Assembly: GCA_017991835.1 (NCBI GenBank)
Contig: JAGOPY010000003.1
Coordinates: forward strand, 62,001-126,000
Length of the DNA: 64,000 bases
Direction: 5' to 3'
From: Bacteroidales bacterium
GTDB lineage: Bacteria; Bacteroidota; Bacteroidia; Bacteroidales; JAGOPY01
A program made the translations under genes and the position numbers. The notes beneath the pieces are model-generated. The model was not told where the DNA came from. It searched no databases and saw only the letters and a list, made by a program, of their open reading frames with translations. This document shows positions 35,784 to 47,856 of the stretch, piece by piece (position 1 is the stretch's first letter; every line of letters begins with the position of its first letter).

Positions 35784-35814
35784 TTTGCGGGTATCAAAAA
35801 AGGTTATATCTTTG
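35784..35814 (+). promoter_or_regulatory. rRNA operon promoter (candidate P2)
   Basis: TTTG at 35784-35787 and TATCTTTG at 35807-35814 are separated by 19 bases, a full match to the Bacteroidota consensus. The leader then carries AGTTCTTTGAAAAG at about 35859, and a similar GTTCTTTGACATGTTG recurs in the spacer before 23S at about 37870, consistent with a processing or antitermination element. Confidence 0.7.
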
Positions 35815-35962
35815 CAGCCCTTTTCGCTTTGAAAAAAGTAAAAAAGGGAAAGACAAAAGTTCTTTGAAAAGATTGAAGCAAGCCTAGCGGAAGCAAATAG
35901 CTCCGAATTAATACTCCAATAAATGGTGAATAGAGCAAGTCCAAGAGATTAAATAATTCATT

Positions 35963-37487
<1,525 letters not shown>

Positions 37488-37640
37488 TAGAGTGATTTGC
37501 TAAGTACCGGACATTAACAGGGGCATTTGCTCCGCTGCTGCTTCATCTTTATATATTGAATAGGCTTGTTCCAAAACGAGCAGTGTACCAATCTTCCTAT
37601 TGAACACGGGAAGCAAGCCTTTACCCAGCGGTTAAGGTAT

Positions 37641-37714
37641 AGTCCCGTAGCTCAGTTGGTTAGAGCACTACACTGATAATGTAGGGGTCCGCAGTTCAAA
37701 TCTGCGCGGGACTA
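37641..37714 (+). tRNA. tRNA-Ile (GAU)
   Basis: Acceptor AGTCCCG pairs with CGGGACT, discriminator A. The anticodon loop CTGATAA gives GAU. It lies in the 16S-23S spacer, the standard position in Bacteroidota rRNA operons. Confidence 0.98.
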
Positions 37715-37731
37715 CATAAGACTGTCGTTTT

Positions 37732-37805
37732 GGGGGATTAGCTCAGCTGGCTAGAGCACTAGCTTTGCAAGCTAGGGGTCATCGGTTCGAATCCGATATT
37801 CTCCA
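37732..37805 (+). tRNA. tRNA-Ala (UGC)
   Basis: Acceptor GGGGGAT pairs with ATTCTCC using G-U wobbles, discriminator A. The anticodon loop TTTGCAA gives UGC. It follows tRNA-Ile by 17 bases. Confidence 0.98.
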
Positions 37806-37810
37806 CACAT

Positions 37811-37865
37811 CCCCGCGAAAGCGGGGAACTCCGACTTGTTCGGAGATCCCGGACTTGGTCCGGGA
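37811..37865 (+). repeat. Three consecutive hairpins in the tRNA-Ala/23S spacer
   Basis: CCCCGCGAAAGCGGGG (37811-37826), CTCCGA-CTTGT-TCGGAG (37829-37845) and TCCCGGACTTGGTCCGGGA (37847-37865) follow one another with two-base or one-base gaps. The last two share the GACTTG loop side with a 23S hairpin at 38505-38520. Confidence 0.85.
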
Positions 37866-37928
37866 AAACGTTCTTTGACATGTTGAAAGAAAATACAGAA
37901 TGCATAGAATATCATGACATTCTACTAG

Positions 37929-40848
<2,920 letters not shown>

Positions 40849-40902
40849 AGGCTATTTTATCCAAAACTGTATTTTCTTTCTCAACATGCCATTACAAAAC
40901 TA

Positions 40903-40920
40903 GTCCGCCAGCCGGCGGAC
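40903..40920. repeat. TCCGCC/GGCGGA palindrome in the 23S-5S spacer
   Basis: GTCCGCCAGCCGGCGGAC is a perfect 18-base palindrome 8 bases before 5S. The same stem occurs twice inside the 5S fragment at 41105 and 41147. Confidence 0.85.
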
Positions 40921-40928
40921 GTAAGGTT

Positions 40929-41041
40929 TTTTGGTGACTATTGCGGCGGGGTCCACCTCTTCCCATTCCGAACAGAGTCGTTAAGCCCGCCAGCGCAGAT
41001 GGTACTGCATTTATTTGTGGGAGAGTATGTCGTCGCCAAAA
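40929..41041 (+). rRNA. rrf: 5S ribosomal RNA
   Basis: TTTTGGTGAC pairs with GTCGTCGCCAAAA. The conserved ACCTCTTCCCATTCCGAAC (40955-40973) and GCGCAGATGGTACTGC are typical of Bacteroidota 5S. An intrinsic terminator follows at 41051-41080. Confidence 0.96.
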
Positions 41042-41050
41042 TTTATTTAA

Positions 41051-41080
41051 AACCCGTGCTGTTTCAGGACGGGTTTTTTT
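41051..41080 (+). terminator. Intrinsic terminator of the rRNA operon
   Basis: AACCCGT pairs with ACGGGTT across an 11-base loop, followed by TTTTTT ending at 41080. Confidence 0.85.
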
Positions 41081-41086
41081 ATTTCT

Positions 41087-41184
41087 CACCTCTTCCCATT
41101 CCGATCCGCCAGTTGGCGGATAAGCCCGCCAGCGCAGATGGTACTGTCCGCCTCAGGCGGATAGGAGAGTATGTCGTCGCCAAA
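41087..41184 (+). pseudogene. Partial 5S rRNA copy with two inserted palindromes
   Basis: CACCTCTTCCCATTCCGA (41087-41104) and TAAGCCCGCCAGCGCAGATG (41121-41140) and GGAGAGTATGTCGTCGCC are identical to 40954-41036 of the 5S gene. The first 25 or so bases of 5S are absent. Where 5S has ACAGAGTCGT, the copy has TCCGCCAGTTGGCGGA (41105-41120), and where 5S has a CATTTATTTGTGG loop, the copy has TCCGCCTCAGGCGGA (41147-41161). Without the 5' strand it cannot form 5S helix I. It has its own terminator at 41195-41222. Confidence 0.88.
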
Positions 41185-41194
41185 TTTTATACAA

Positions 41195-41222
41195 AAACCC
41201 GGTCAAAAGCCGGGGGTTTTTT
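41195..41222 (+). terminator. Intrinsic terminator after the 5S fragment
   Basis: AACCCGG pairs with CCGGGGGTT across TCAAAAG, followed by a T run. The sequence differs from the first terminator, so the fragment did not arise as a simple copy of the whole 5S-terminator unit. Confidence 0.8.
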
Positions 41223-41265
41223 ATTTAATAATAATAGAATTTTAACCACCTATTACGATGGAAAT

Positions 41266-41390
41266 TCCAAATTCCAAGCTCTAATTTCCAAACATCTGAG
41301 AAAACTTAAAAAATCAAATCCAAAACAGTTTAGGAATTTGGAATTTGTTTGGTCCCTAGTACTCGGGATGGTGTTTGGGATTTGGTGCTT
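41266..41390. repeat. Palindromic AAATTCC-type repeat before the ABC-F gene
   Basis: Left arm AAATTCCAAATTCCAAGC (about 41268) and right arm GGAATTTGGAATTTG (about 41334-41348), then GTTTGGGATTTGGTGCTT, form an imperfect inverted repeat. A closely related element is at 46227-46364. Apart from this the gap 41223-41422 holds only the promoter. Confidence 0.75.
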
Positions 41391-41405
41391 ATGTCTATAT
41401 CTTTG
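41374..41405 (+). promoter_or_regulatory. Promoter of the ABC-F gene
   Basis: TTTG at 41374-41377 and TATCTTTG at 41398-41405 are exactly 20 bases apart. The -33 element is part of the right arm of the repeat element. Transcription would start near 41411, which places the start codon at GTG 41423 rather than at 41375. Confidence 0.75.
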
Positions 41406-41422
41406 CCCAAAATTCAATTAGC

Positions 41423-43288
41423 GTGCGGACATTCCTCGAGGTCACGAACCTCAGCCGGGTTTATGGCGAAAAAGTACTCTTTAAAAACATCTCCTTCACC
41501 ATCGCTGAAGGACAAAAGGTGGCGTTGATCGCACGGAACGGGACTGGAAAGACGAGTATCCTCAATACAATCGCAGGTACTGAAAGCGCCGATGAAGGAA
41601 GCGCAGTGATCGTTTCAGGCATTTCCTACGGCTATCTTTCCCAGGATCCGGTGCTTAACCCGGCGAAAACCGTATTTGATGAGGTGTACGACTCTGCCAA
41701 CAATATCCAGCGGACAATCCTGGCTTATGAACAGGCTCTGGAATCACACAATGAAAATGCCCTTCATCAGGCGATGACCGAGATGGACGCCTGCAACGGC
41801 TGGGATTATGAGATACGGATCAAACAGATCCTGTCGACCTTCAAAATCAATAACTTCGATCAAAAGATCAGCGAATTATCCGGGGGGCAAAGAAAACGCG
41901 TCGCCCTGGCCAAAACGCTGATCACCGAACCGGAATTCCTGATCCTCGACGAGCCGACAAATCACCTCGATGTGGAGATGATCGAATGGTTGGAAGAATA
42001 TTTTTCCCGCTCCTCCACTACCCTGCTGATGGTCACCCACGATCGTTATTTCCTCGACAGAGTCTGTAATGAGATCATCGAACTGGAAACGGGTTCTTTA
42101 TATCGATATAAAGGGAATTATTCCTATTTCCTGGAGCACCAGGCGGAACGCGTAGATATCCAGAACAAGGAAGTGGAAAAAGCCCGGAACATTCTGCGAA
42201 CGGAACAGGAATGGATGAACCGCATGCCGAAGGCAAGGACCACAAAAGCAAAGGCACGCATCGACAGTTTCTATGAGATCAAGGAAAAAGCGACGCAAAA
42301 ATTTACCGACGACCGGGTCAGGATCAATATCCAGGGAGAAAGGTTAGGCAATAAGATCCTGGAAGTGAAAGATATTTCGTTCTCCTGGCCGGATGTTCCG
42401 GTTGTCGATCATTTCGGCCATATCTTCAAGAAAAACGAAAAAGTCGGTATAATCGGTAAAAACGGAACCGGCAAGACCACTTTCCTGGACCTCTTATCGG
42501 GAAAGATCAGGCCGCAGAAAGGGCGGGTGGAACCGGGCGAAACGGTCAAATTCGGCTACTACCGGCAGGAAGGGCTATCGTTCAAAGAAGATGACCGGGT
42601 GATCGATGTGGTGCGCCGGGTTGCCGACGAGGTGAAGACGGCCAGCGGCGATTGGATGTCGGCCGCAGCCTTCCTCAATTATTTTCTATTCCCCTATCAT
42701 ACTCATAATCAGTTTGTGTATAAGCTTAGTGGAGGAGAAAAACGAAGATTATATCTGGTAACCGTTTTGATGCAGCATCCGAATTTCCTGATCCTCGATG
42801 AACCGACCAACGACCTGGATATTCTTACCCTTAATGTTCTGGAAGAATATCTTGTCAATTTTAACGGGTGTGTGATGGTTGTCACCCACGACCGTTTTTT
42901 CCTGGATAAAATTGTCGATCATCTCTTTGTTTTTGAAGGAAATGCGAAGGTTAAAGATTATCCGGGGAATTATTCGCAATGGAAAGAATGGGCTGAAAAG
43001 CAGGAATTAAAGAATAAAGCTATCCAGAAGGCAAAAGAACCGGTAACGAAGAGACCGCAACGGGAGAAGAAGCCGGGACTGACCTTTAAGGAGAAACGGG
43101 AGCTGGAGCAACTGGAGAAGGATCTGGAATTGCTTGAAGAAGAGAAATATACCATTGAATCCTCATTCAATGACAGCAACCTTTCACCGGATCATCTCAT
43201 TAAAAAGTCAGAACGGCTTGGAGAGATCATTAAAGAGATTGACGTTAAATCGGAGCGTTGGATAGAGTTGAGTGATCTGGCAATTTAA
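41423..43288 (+). CDS. ABC-F family ATP-binding protein (Uup-like)
   Basis: The 621-residue protein carries two ABC ATPase domains and no membrane segment. Domain 1 has ARNGTGKTSILN, LSGGQRKRVALAKTLI and LILDEPTNHLDVEMIEWLEE; domain 2 has GKNGTGKTTFLD, LSGGEKRRLYLVTVLM and LILDEPTNDLDI. A linker of about 80 residues and a charged C-terminal coiled coil (FKEKRELEQLEKDLELLEEE) fit the Uup branch. ABC-F proteins act on the ribosome or, for Uup, also on DNA branch structures. The start GTG 41423 (RTFLEVTNLSRVYGEK) is chosen because the promoter lies inside the longer reading frame. Convergent or operonic neighbours are absent. Confidence 0.92.
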   Translation: MRTFLEVTNLSRVYGEKVLFKNISFTIAEGQKVALIARNGTGKTSILNTIAGTESADEGSAVIVSGISYGYLSQDPVLNPAKTVFDEVYDSANNIQRTILAYEQALESHNENALHQAMTEMDACNGWDYEIRIKQILSTFKINNFDQKISELSGGQRKRVALAKTLITEPEFLILDEPTNHLDVEMIEWLEEYFSRSSTTLLMVTHDRYFLDRVCNEIIELETGSLYRYKGNYSYFLEHQAERVDIQNKEVEKARNILRTEQEWMNRMPKARTTKAKARIDSFYEIKEKATQKFTDDRVRINIQGERLGNKILEVKDISFSWPDVPVVDHFGHIFKKNEKVGIIGKNGTGKTTFLDLLSGKIRPQKGRVEPGETVKFGYYRQEGLSFKEDDRVIDVVRRVADEVKTASGDWMSAAAFLNYFLFPYHTHNQFVYKLSGGEKRRLYLVTVLMQHPNFLILDEPTNDLDILTLNVLEEYLVNFNGCVMVVTHDRFFLDKIVDHLFVFEGNAKVKDYPGNYSQWKEWAEKQELKNKAIQKAKEPVTKRPQREKKPGLTFKEKRELEQLEKDLELLEEEKYTIESSFNDSNLSPDHLIKKSERLGEIIKEIDVKSERWIELSDLAI

Positions 43289-43297
43289 AAATAATAA

Positions 43298-43380
43298 CGA
43301 CAAAGGCACACCAAGGATTTCACGAAGGCACACAAAGGCCGGTCAATAGACAAATCATTACTTTGTGCGCCTTTGTGGTT
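43298..43380. repeat. Dispersed palindromic element, ACAAAGGCGCACAAAG family (second copy)
   Basis: Left arm GACAAAGGCACACCAAGG and GAAGGCACACAAAGG pair with CTTTGTGCGCCTTTGTGG (43361-43378). It is related to 5421-5530 and again sits just after a stop codon. Confidence 0.8.
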
Positions 43381-43455
43381 GATCAATTAGGATTTGCGTA
43401 TTTTTGAAAAATAAAACATCACGCGAACCGTTAAAAAAGTCGGCAACCCGATCCA

Positions 43456-45378
43456 ATGGCTAAAATTAAAATATTTCAGATCTTTCTGTTATTCACTATT
43501 CACTTTTCACTATTCATTATTCCCTGTTCCCTGCTTGCCGACAAACTCGACTCGCTGATGCGGGTTCATGACACATCTACTGTTGTTTATTTTTTTCATC
43601 GTACCGACAGCCTGGCCATGGGCCGCTTTTATACCGTTGAAAGCAACCGTCTGACGGGTTTTCAGCGCTATAACCCGCTCGACCAGCAAGGCAGGTTCAG
43701 CGCCAGTTCATCCAACACGGGCCTTCCTTATAAAAATCTGATATTCAGACCTCTCCTTTCGGGAGGATTCTTTACCGGGATGGAATCATACGATGCGTTC
43801 ACATACTCAAGCGAAAATACGCGGTACTACAGGCACCTGATCCCGGTCACCTTTCTGCAGTACTCCAGCGGCCCGGAAAAAGAGCAGCTGTTCCGGGTAG
43901 TCCATAGCCACACCATAAAACGGCTGGTAACCCTGGGTGTGGATTTTAACCTGATCAACTCTCCGGGCCACTTTATCAACCAGAAATCGGACGATAAAAG
44001 CGTTGTCTTTACAGGGCAATATTATACGAAGGACCTGCGATTCGGGGCGATCGCAAATTATCGGCATAACAAATTTATTTCCGGGGAAAACGGAGGAATT
44101 GTCAATGATACGGTTTTTGAAGAGCAACTGGAAACCGACACCAAACTTTTCGATGTCAATCTAACGACTGCGCAGAATCTTGTCAAAGAGTCGGGTTTTA
44201 TGGCGAACACCTATTTCTACCTGTCGGGCAAGCCGGAGATCATCGATTCGACAAAAATGAGGCCGCCGACTTTCCATGCCGGAAGGATCGATTACACTTT
44301 CAATTATACCCGTGCCATTCAGATTTACAGCGACCAGGACCCCCTTGCCGACTTCTACCAGCCATTCGGGCCGGTGATCGATTCGACGGAGACTTTCGAC
44401 TCGCTGATGATCAATCAGTATGAAAACCGGTTCTCCTGGTCAAATCTGCGGATTGGCGATGTGCCTGAGAAAAAATACCTGACGATCATATTTGCTGCCG
44501 AAAATAAAATAGCCACCATTGCCGACTCCGTTTCCGACCGGAGATTTTCCAGCTGGATACCGGAAGCCTCGATGATCATCCGGCCGTATAAGACTTTGCT
44601 TATCAGGCTCAACGGTCGCTACACCATCGGCGATTTTAACAACACCGGATTTGTGCTCCAGGGATTGGCCAATCAGCATTACCGGGATAAAAAAGGAAGA
44701 TCCGGAGATATCAACTTCAGTTTTCTGACGACTAGCCAGCAGGCAGGATACTTTTACGGGCATTTCAATTCAAATTACTTCAGGTGGGATACGTCATTCT
44801 CAAACCAGATCATGCAACTGGCCACGTTTTCTCTGCGCTACCAGGGTTTGACGGCCAGGGTCGAATACCAGTTCATCAGCGATTATGTATATCTGAACCA
44901 GCAGGCCATGCCATCACAATACAAAGGGAGCATCAACCTGATCAGGGCTGAGTTAAATGAGGAATTCAGGTGGAAAGTGTGGGCGTTCAATGCACAAATC
45001 ATTTACACGGTCAACTCCAATAAAGACCTGATCAGGGTGCCTGACCTGATGGCCAGGGCTTCATTCAGTCCTACTTTCTCTCTTTTTAAAAATGCCGCGG
45101 TGCTTCAGCCGGGTGTTGAGGTATTTTACAATACGGCCTATTATGCCAGCGCCTATATGCCGGCATTAAGGATGTTTTATTTGCAGGATGAGAAGAAAAT
45201 AGGGAACTATGCCTACCTGGATGTGTTTATTAACCTGATGATCAAGCGGTTCAGGATTTTTGTAAAATACCAGCATTTAAACAGTTTATGGAGCGAACAC
45301 CGCTACTATATGGTTCCGCACTACCCGATGCAGGAAGGGGCGTTTAAGTTCGGGCTGAGCTGGAGCTTCTATGATTAG
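43456..45378 (+). CDS. Putative porin of Bacteroidota (DUF4289-type)
   Basis: The 640-residue protein has a signal peptide (LLFTIHFSLFIIPCSLLADK) and a barrel-like series of amphipathic strands. RTDSLAMGRFYTVESNRL, YNPLDQQGRFSASSSNTGLP and the end FKFGLSWSFYD, with an aromatic close to the C-terminus, match the family called putative porin (PF14121). It is expected in the outer membrane as a channel of unknown specificity. The part of the gene coding for the signal peptide (43490-43533) is made of ATTCACT-type heptamers. No close operon partner: the next gene is convergent with a palindrome between. Confidence 0.83.
   Translation: MAKIKIFQIFLLFTIHFSLFIIPCSLLADKLDSLMRVHDTSTVVYFFHRTDSLAMGRFYTVESNRLTGFQRYNPLDQQGRFSASSSNTGLPYKNLIFRPLLSGGFFTGMESYDAFTYSSENTRYYRHLIPVTFLQYSSGPEKEQLFRVVHSHTIKRLVTLGVDFNLINSPGHFINQKSDDKSVVFTGQYYTKDLRFGAIANYRHNKFISGENGGIVNDTVFEEQLETDTKLFDVNLTTAQNLVKESGFMANTYFYLSGKPEIIDSTKMRPPTFHAGRIDYTFNYTRAIQIYSDQDPLADFYQPFGPVIDSTETFDSLMINQYENRFSWSNLRIGDVPEKKYLTIIFAAENKIATIADSVSDRRFSSWIPEASMIIRPYKTLLIRLNGRYTIGDFNNTGFVLQGLANQHYRDKKGRSGDINFSFLTTSQQAGYFYGHFNSNYFRWDTSFSNQIMQLATFSLRYQGLTARVEYQFISDYVYLNQQAMPSQYKGSINLIRAELNEEFRWKVWAFNAQIIYTVNSNKDLIRVPDLMARASFSPTFSLFKNAAVLQPGVEVFYNTAYYASAYMPALRMFYLQDEKKIGNYAYLDVFINLMIKRFRIFVKYQHLNSLWSEHRYYMVPHYPMQEGAFKFGLSWSFYD
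43490..43533. repeat. ATTCACT-type heptamer repeat encoding the porin signal peptide
   Basis: TATTCACTATTCACTTTTCA and ATTCATTATTCCCTGTTCCC are degenerate 7-base units in the hydrophobic core region of the signal peptide (FTIHFSLFIIPCSL). Confidence 0.7.
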
Positions 45379-45383
45379 CAGGC

Positions 45384-45440
45384 AGCCCCCTCCCCAAGTC
45401 CCCTCCCCCAATTGGGGGAGGGGATTCAGGGGTAGGGGCT
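45384..45440. repeat. G/C-rich palindrome between convergent genes
   Basis: AGCCCCCTCCCC ... TCCCCTCCCCC-AATT-GGGGGAGGGGA ... AGGGGTAGGGGCT is a 57-base near-perfect palindrome. It fills the 64-base gap between the porin stop and the stop of the minus-strand gene and may end transcription from both sides. Confidence 0.85.
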
Positions 45441-45442
45441 CA

Positions 45443-46165
45443 TTATTTGATCCCTCTCCGTTTCTTGATCTCATCATACGCTGCCTGGAGCTGCTGGAAT
45501 TTCTCCTCGGCTGATTTGCGGATCTCGGGGCCCAGGTGTTCCACCTTGTCGGGATGGTATTTAACAGCCATCTTTCTATAAGCCGCTTTGACCTCCTCGT
45601 CGGTAGAATCGGGATTGACTTCGAGGATTTTGTAGGCGCTGTCTATATCTTTGACAAACATGGCGCGGATGGATTCAAAGTCCTGCCTTTCTATTCCCAG
45701 GAAACCTGCAATGGTACCGACCATTTCCACCTCTTTCGGGTTATACTGGTTATCCACTGCACATATACCGAAGAGATAATGCAGAAGCTGGAGTTTAGCA
45801 GGGTAATCCATGTAATGGCTGATCTGCTGGCAGACTTCCGGCAGGTTAAAATCCTGCTTCAGGATCTCCTGGAGCATCTGAACCCTTTGGTTGGCCACTT
45901 CCTGTCCGAACTGCCGGGAAAAGAACTGGCGCACATATTCCAGCTCCGATTTCATCACTTTGCCATCGGCACGCATAACGGCTGCCGAGAGGATCAGCAG
46001 GCTGACGCTGAAGTCGCCCGACTGTGTGGGTTTGTATTCGAATTTACCCGACTGCATGCCATCGATCATGGCTCCGAAGATGAAGCCGAGGATACCGCCG
46101 ATGGGGCCGCCCCAGGCCCAGCCCAGGCCGCCGCCGATCCATTTGGCGAAACGTAATTTTGCCAT
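45443..46165 (-). CDS. TerB-like and DnaJ-domain protein (DjlA-like)
   Basis: The 240-residue protein starts with a glycine-rich hydrophobic segment (FAKWIGGGLGWAWGGPIGGI) that may insert in the membrane. A TerB-like helical domain follows (residues about 50-160: SLLILSAAVMRADGKVMKSE) and a C-terminal J domain (AYKILEVNPDSTDEEVKAAY, KYHPDKVEHLG with the HPD motif). This arrangement is that of DjlA, a membrane-anchored co-chaperone that activates DnaK. Length is near the family norm (240-270). It is followed by a palindrome shared with the convergent porin gene. Confidence 0.88.
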   Translation of the reverse strand: MAKLRFAKWIGGGLGWAWGGPIGGILGFIFGAMIDGMQSGKFEYKPTQSGDFSVSLLILSAAVMRADGKVMKSELEYVRQFFSRQFGQEVANQRVQMLQEILKQDFNLPEVCQQISHYMDYPAKLQLLHYLFGICAVDNQYNPKEVEMVGTIAGFLGIERQDFESIRAMFVKDIDSAYKILEVNPDSTDEEVKAAYRKMAVKYHPDKVEHLGPEIRKSAEEKFQQLQAAYDEIKKRRGIK

Positions 46166-46226
46166 GTCCTTTTTTTATTGCGGCAAAGTTAGAAAATAGT
46201 TAAGCAGTTGGACCATTAACTGTAAG

Positions 46227-46364
46227 CACCAAATTCCAAATTCCAAATTCCAAATTCCAAACAAATTCAAAAAATCAAATTCAAAATAATATTGGTTTTT
46301 GAATTTTTAATTTGGTGCTTGTTTGGAATTTGGTGCTTGGTATTTGGAATTTGGAATTTGGTGC
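46227..46364. repeat. Palindromic AAATTCC heptamer element
   Basis: GCACC followed by four AAATTCC units (46227-46260) is mirrored by GGAATTTGGTGC at about 46324 and GGAATTTGGAATTTGGTGCC (46346-46365). It ends 7 bases before the stop of the saccharopine dehydrogenase gene. Confidence 0.85.
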
Positions 46365-46371
46365 CTGGGAC

Positions 46372-47709
46372 TTATGAGATCCTTTCACTCAACGGTAGTC
46401 CGTACTCTTCAACCATCTTTATATTCATGGTTTCGAGCTGATCCAGGATCGGGTTGTAGATTTCAGGTATTACTGGAATATAGACGCCCTTTACATCGAT
46501 CTTACCTTCGAGGATCATTTCGACGCCGCAGGCAGCCGGCAGAGCTACCGTTCTCGCAACTGAAGTATCCGTCTTTAACGTTCCAAAGTCGAGCATCCGT
46601 GATTTGATCACTTCTTGCTTTCCGTCCGGGTAAGATGCCAGGAAAGTATGCTGCATCACCACCATGTCGCGTTCTTCGGGTTGGATCATCATCTTGGCCA
46701 GCATCAGGTCGGAAACAACTTCGAACGTGCTGTCTTCCTTGCGGTTCATCGGTGCATTGCTGAACAGGCCGAGCCATTCCATGGCCACGATAGCGCGGGC
46801 ATTGATCTTCACGCCAAGTTTTGCGGCCACTTTTGCGATGATGTTTTCGGTTGAGGTTTCACCAATCATTTTCGCCATCATCCCGGCATATGACAGGCCT
46901 TCCATGTTAAACTTCTCATAAGTGATCAGCTTAAGGACTTTGAGTGCGTCGATGATCTCGCACCAGCCTTCATATCGGAATGTCCCGCGCATAATGGTCT
47001 TTGCTTCGGGAATGCCATATAATTCAACGTAAGGGAGAGAATCGCGATTCGGATATACATCCAGAATCCCCACATTGGGGAAATCGACTTTCAAAGGATT
47101 TCTGAAAAGATTCTCCGTAGGAATATATTTCACCACTCCATCTTTCAAAAAATTACCGTCGTTATTTCCGGCCATAACCACGCCCTTGGGCGCCCAGGTA
47201 AATTTGTAATGGAAAGGGTTTTCTTCGACTTCCGGGGCGACAAGTGCGCCGCAGAAAGAATAAAATTCTTCCACTTTGCCGCCTTTGCCATGGATATGGT
47301 CTATAATACGCATGGCCGACATATGGTCGATGCCCGGATCGAGACCCAGTTCGTTCAGGATAATGATGCCGGCAGCTTTGGCTTCAGCATCAAGGGCTTT
47401 CATTTCCGGCTTCACATACGAAGTTGTCACCATGTTCTTTTTCAGGCGGATGCATTTCTTTGCCACCATCACATGATAGAGATAAGGCAGCAGACTGACG
47501 GTCAAGTCGTGTTCGGCGATCATCTGATCCAGTTCGGCTTCCTGTTCAACGGTCCAGGCGACCGAACGGCCATTGGGATGCCCGCCGATCATTTCATCAG
47601 CTTTCGATTTAGTGCGCGTAGCAACGGTTACGATAAAGTTTTTATCGAGTAAATAACGCACGATGGGGTTTACCACCATGCCGGCTCCAAGGATAAGGAC
47701 TTTTTTCAT
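46372..47709 (-). CDS. Saccharopine dehydrogenase (C-terminal half of the LKR/SDH pathway)
   Basis: The 445-residue protein starts KKVLILGAGMVVNPIVRYLL, a Rossmann NAD(P)-binding loop. The middle contains ELGLDPGIDHMSAMRIIDHI and FYSFCGALVAPEVEENPFHY, hallmark segments of the saccharopine dehydrogenase domain of aminoadipic semialdehyde synthase. It oxidises saccharopine to glutamate and aminoadipate semialdehyde in lysine breakdown. The partner reductase is encoded just upstream on the same strand (47857-49164), with a 13-base repeat array between. Confidence 0.9.
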   Translation of the reverse strand: MKKVLILGAGMVVNPIVRYLLDKNFIVTVATRTKSKADEMIGGHPNGRSVAWTVEQEAELDQMIAEHDLTVSLLPYLYHVMVAKKCIRLKKNMVTTSYVKPEMKALDAEAKAAGIIILNELGLDPGIDHMSAMRIIDHIHGKGGKVEEFYSFCGALVAPEVEENPFHYKFTWAPKGVVMAGNNDGNFLKDGVVKYIPTENLFRNPLKVDFPNVGILDVYPNRDSLPYVELYGIPEAKTIMRGTFRYEGWCEIIDALKVLKLITYEKFNMEGLSYAGMMAKMIGETSTENIIAKVAAKLGVKINARAIVAMEWLGLFSNAPMNRKEDSTFEVVSDLMLAKMMIQPEERDMVVMQHTFLASYPDGKQEVIKSRMLDFGTLKTDTSVARTVALPAACGVEMILEGKIDVKGVYIPVIPEIYNPILDQLETMNIKMVEEYGLPLSERIS

Positions 47710-47754
47710 GAGTTATGTTTTGATTATAGATTGTGTTTGCTACATTGTTATGGT

Positions 47755-47845
47755 AAAGACGCATAGTTAAGACGCATAGTTAAGACGCATAGTTAAGACG
47801 CATAGTTAAGACGCATAGTTAAGACGCAATATATTGCGTCTTTAC
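47755..47845. repeat. 13-base tandem array ending in a palindrome (AGACGCATAGTTA x5)
   Basis: Five perfect AGACGCATAGTTA units occupy 47757-47821 and are followed by AGACGCAATATATTGCGTCT (47822-47841), a perfect palindrome. The element lies in the 147-base gap between the reductase and dehydrogenase genes and looks like a dispersed AGACGC palindrome whose left arm has been tandemly expanded. Confidence 0.9.
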
Positions 47846-47856
47846 AAGGGTTATGA

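Noticed and set aside
47755..47845. CRISPR array
   Set aside because: The 13-base units are directly tandem without spacers and there are no cas genes.
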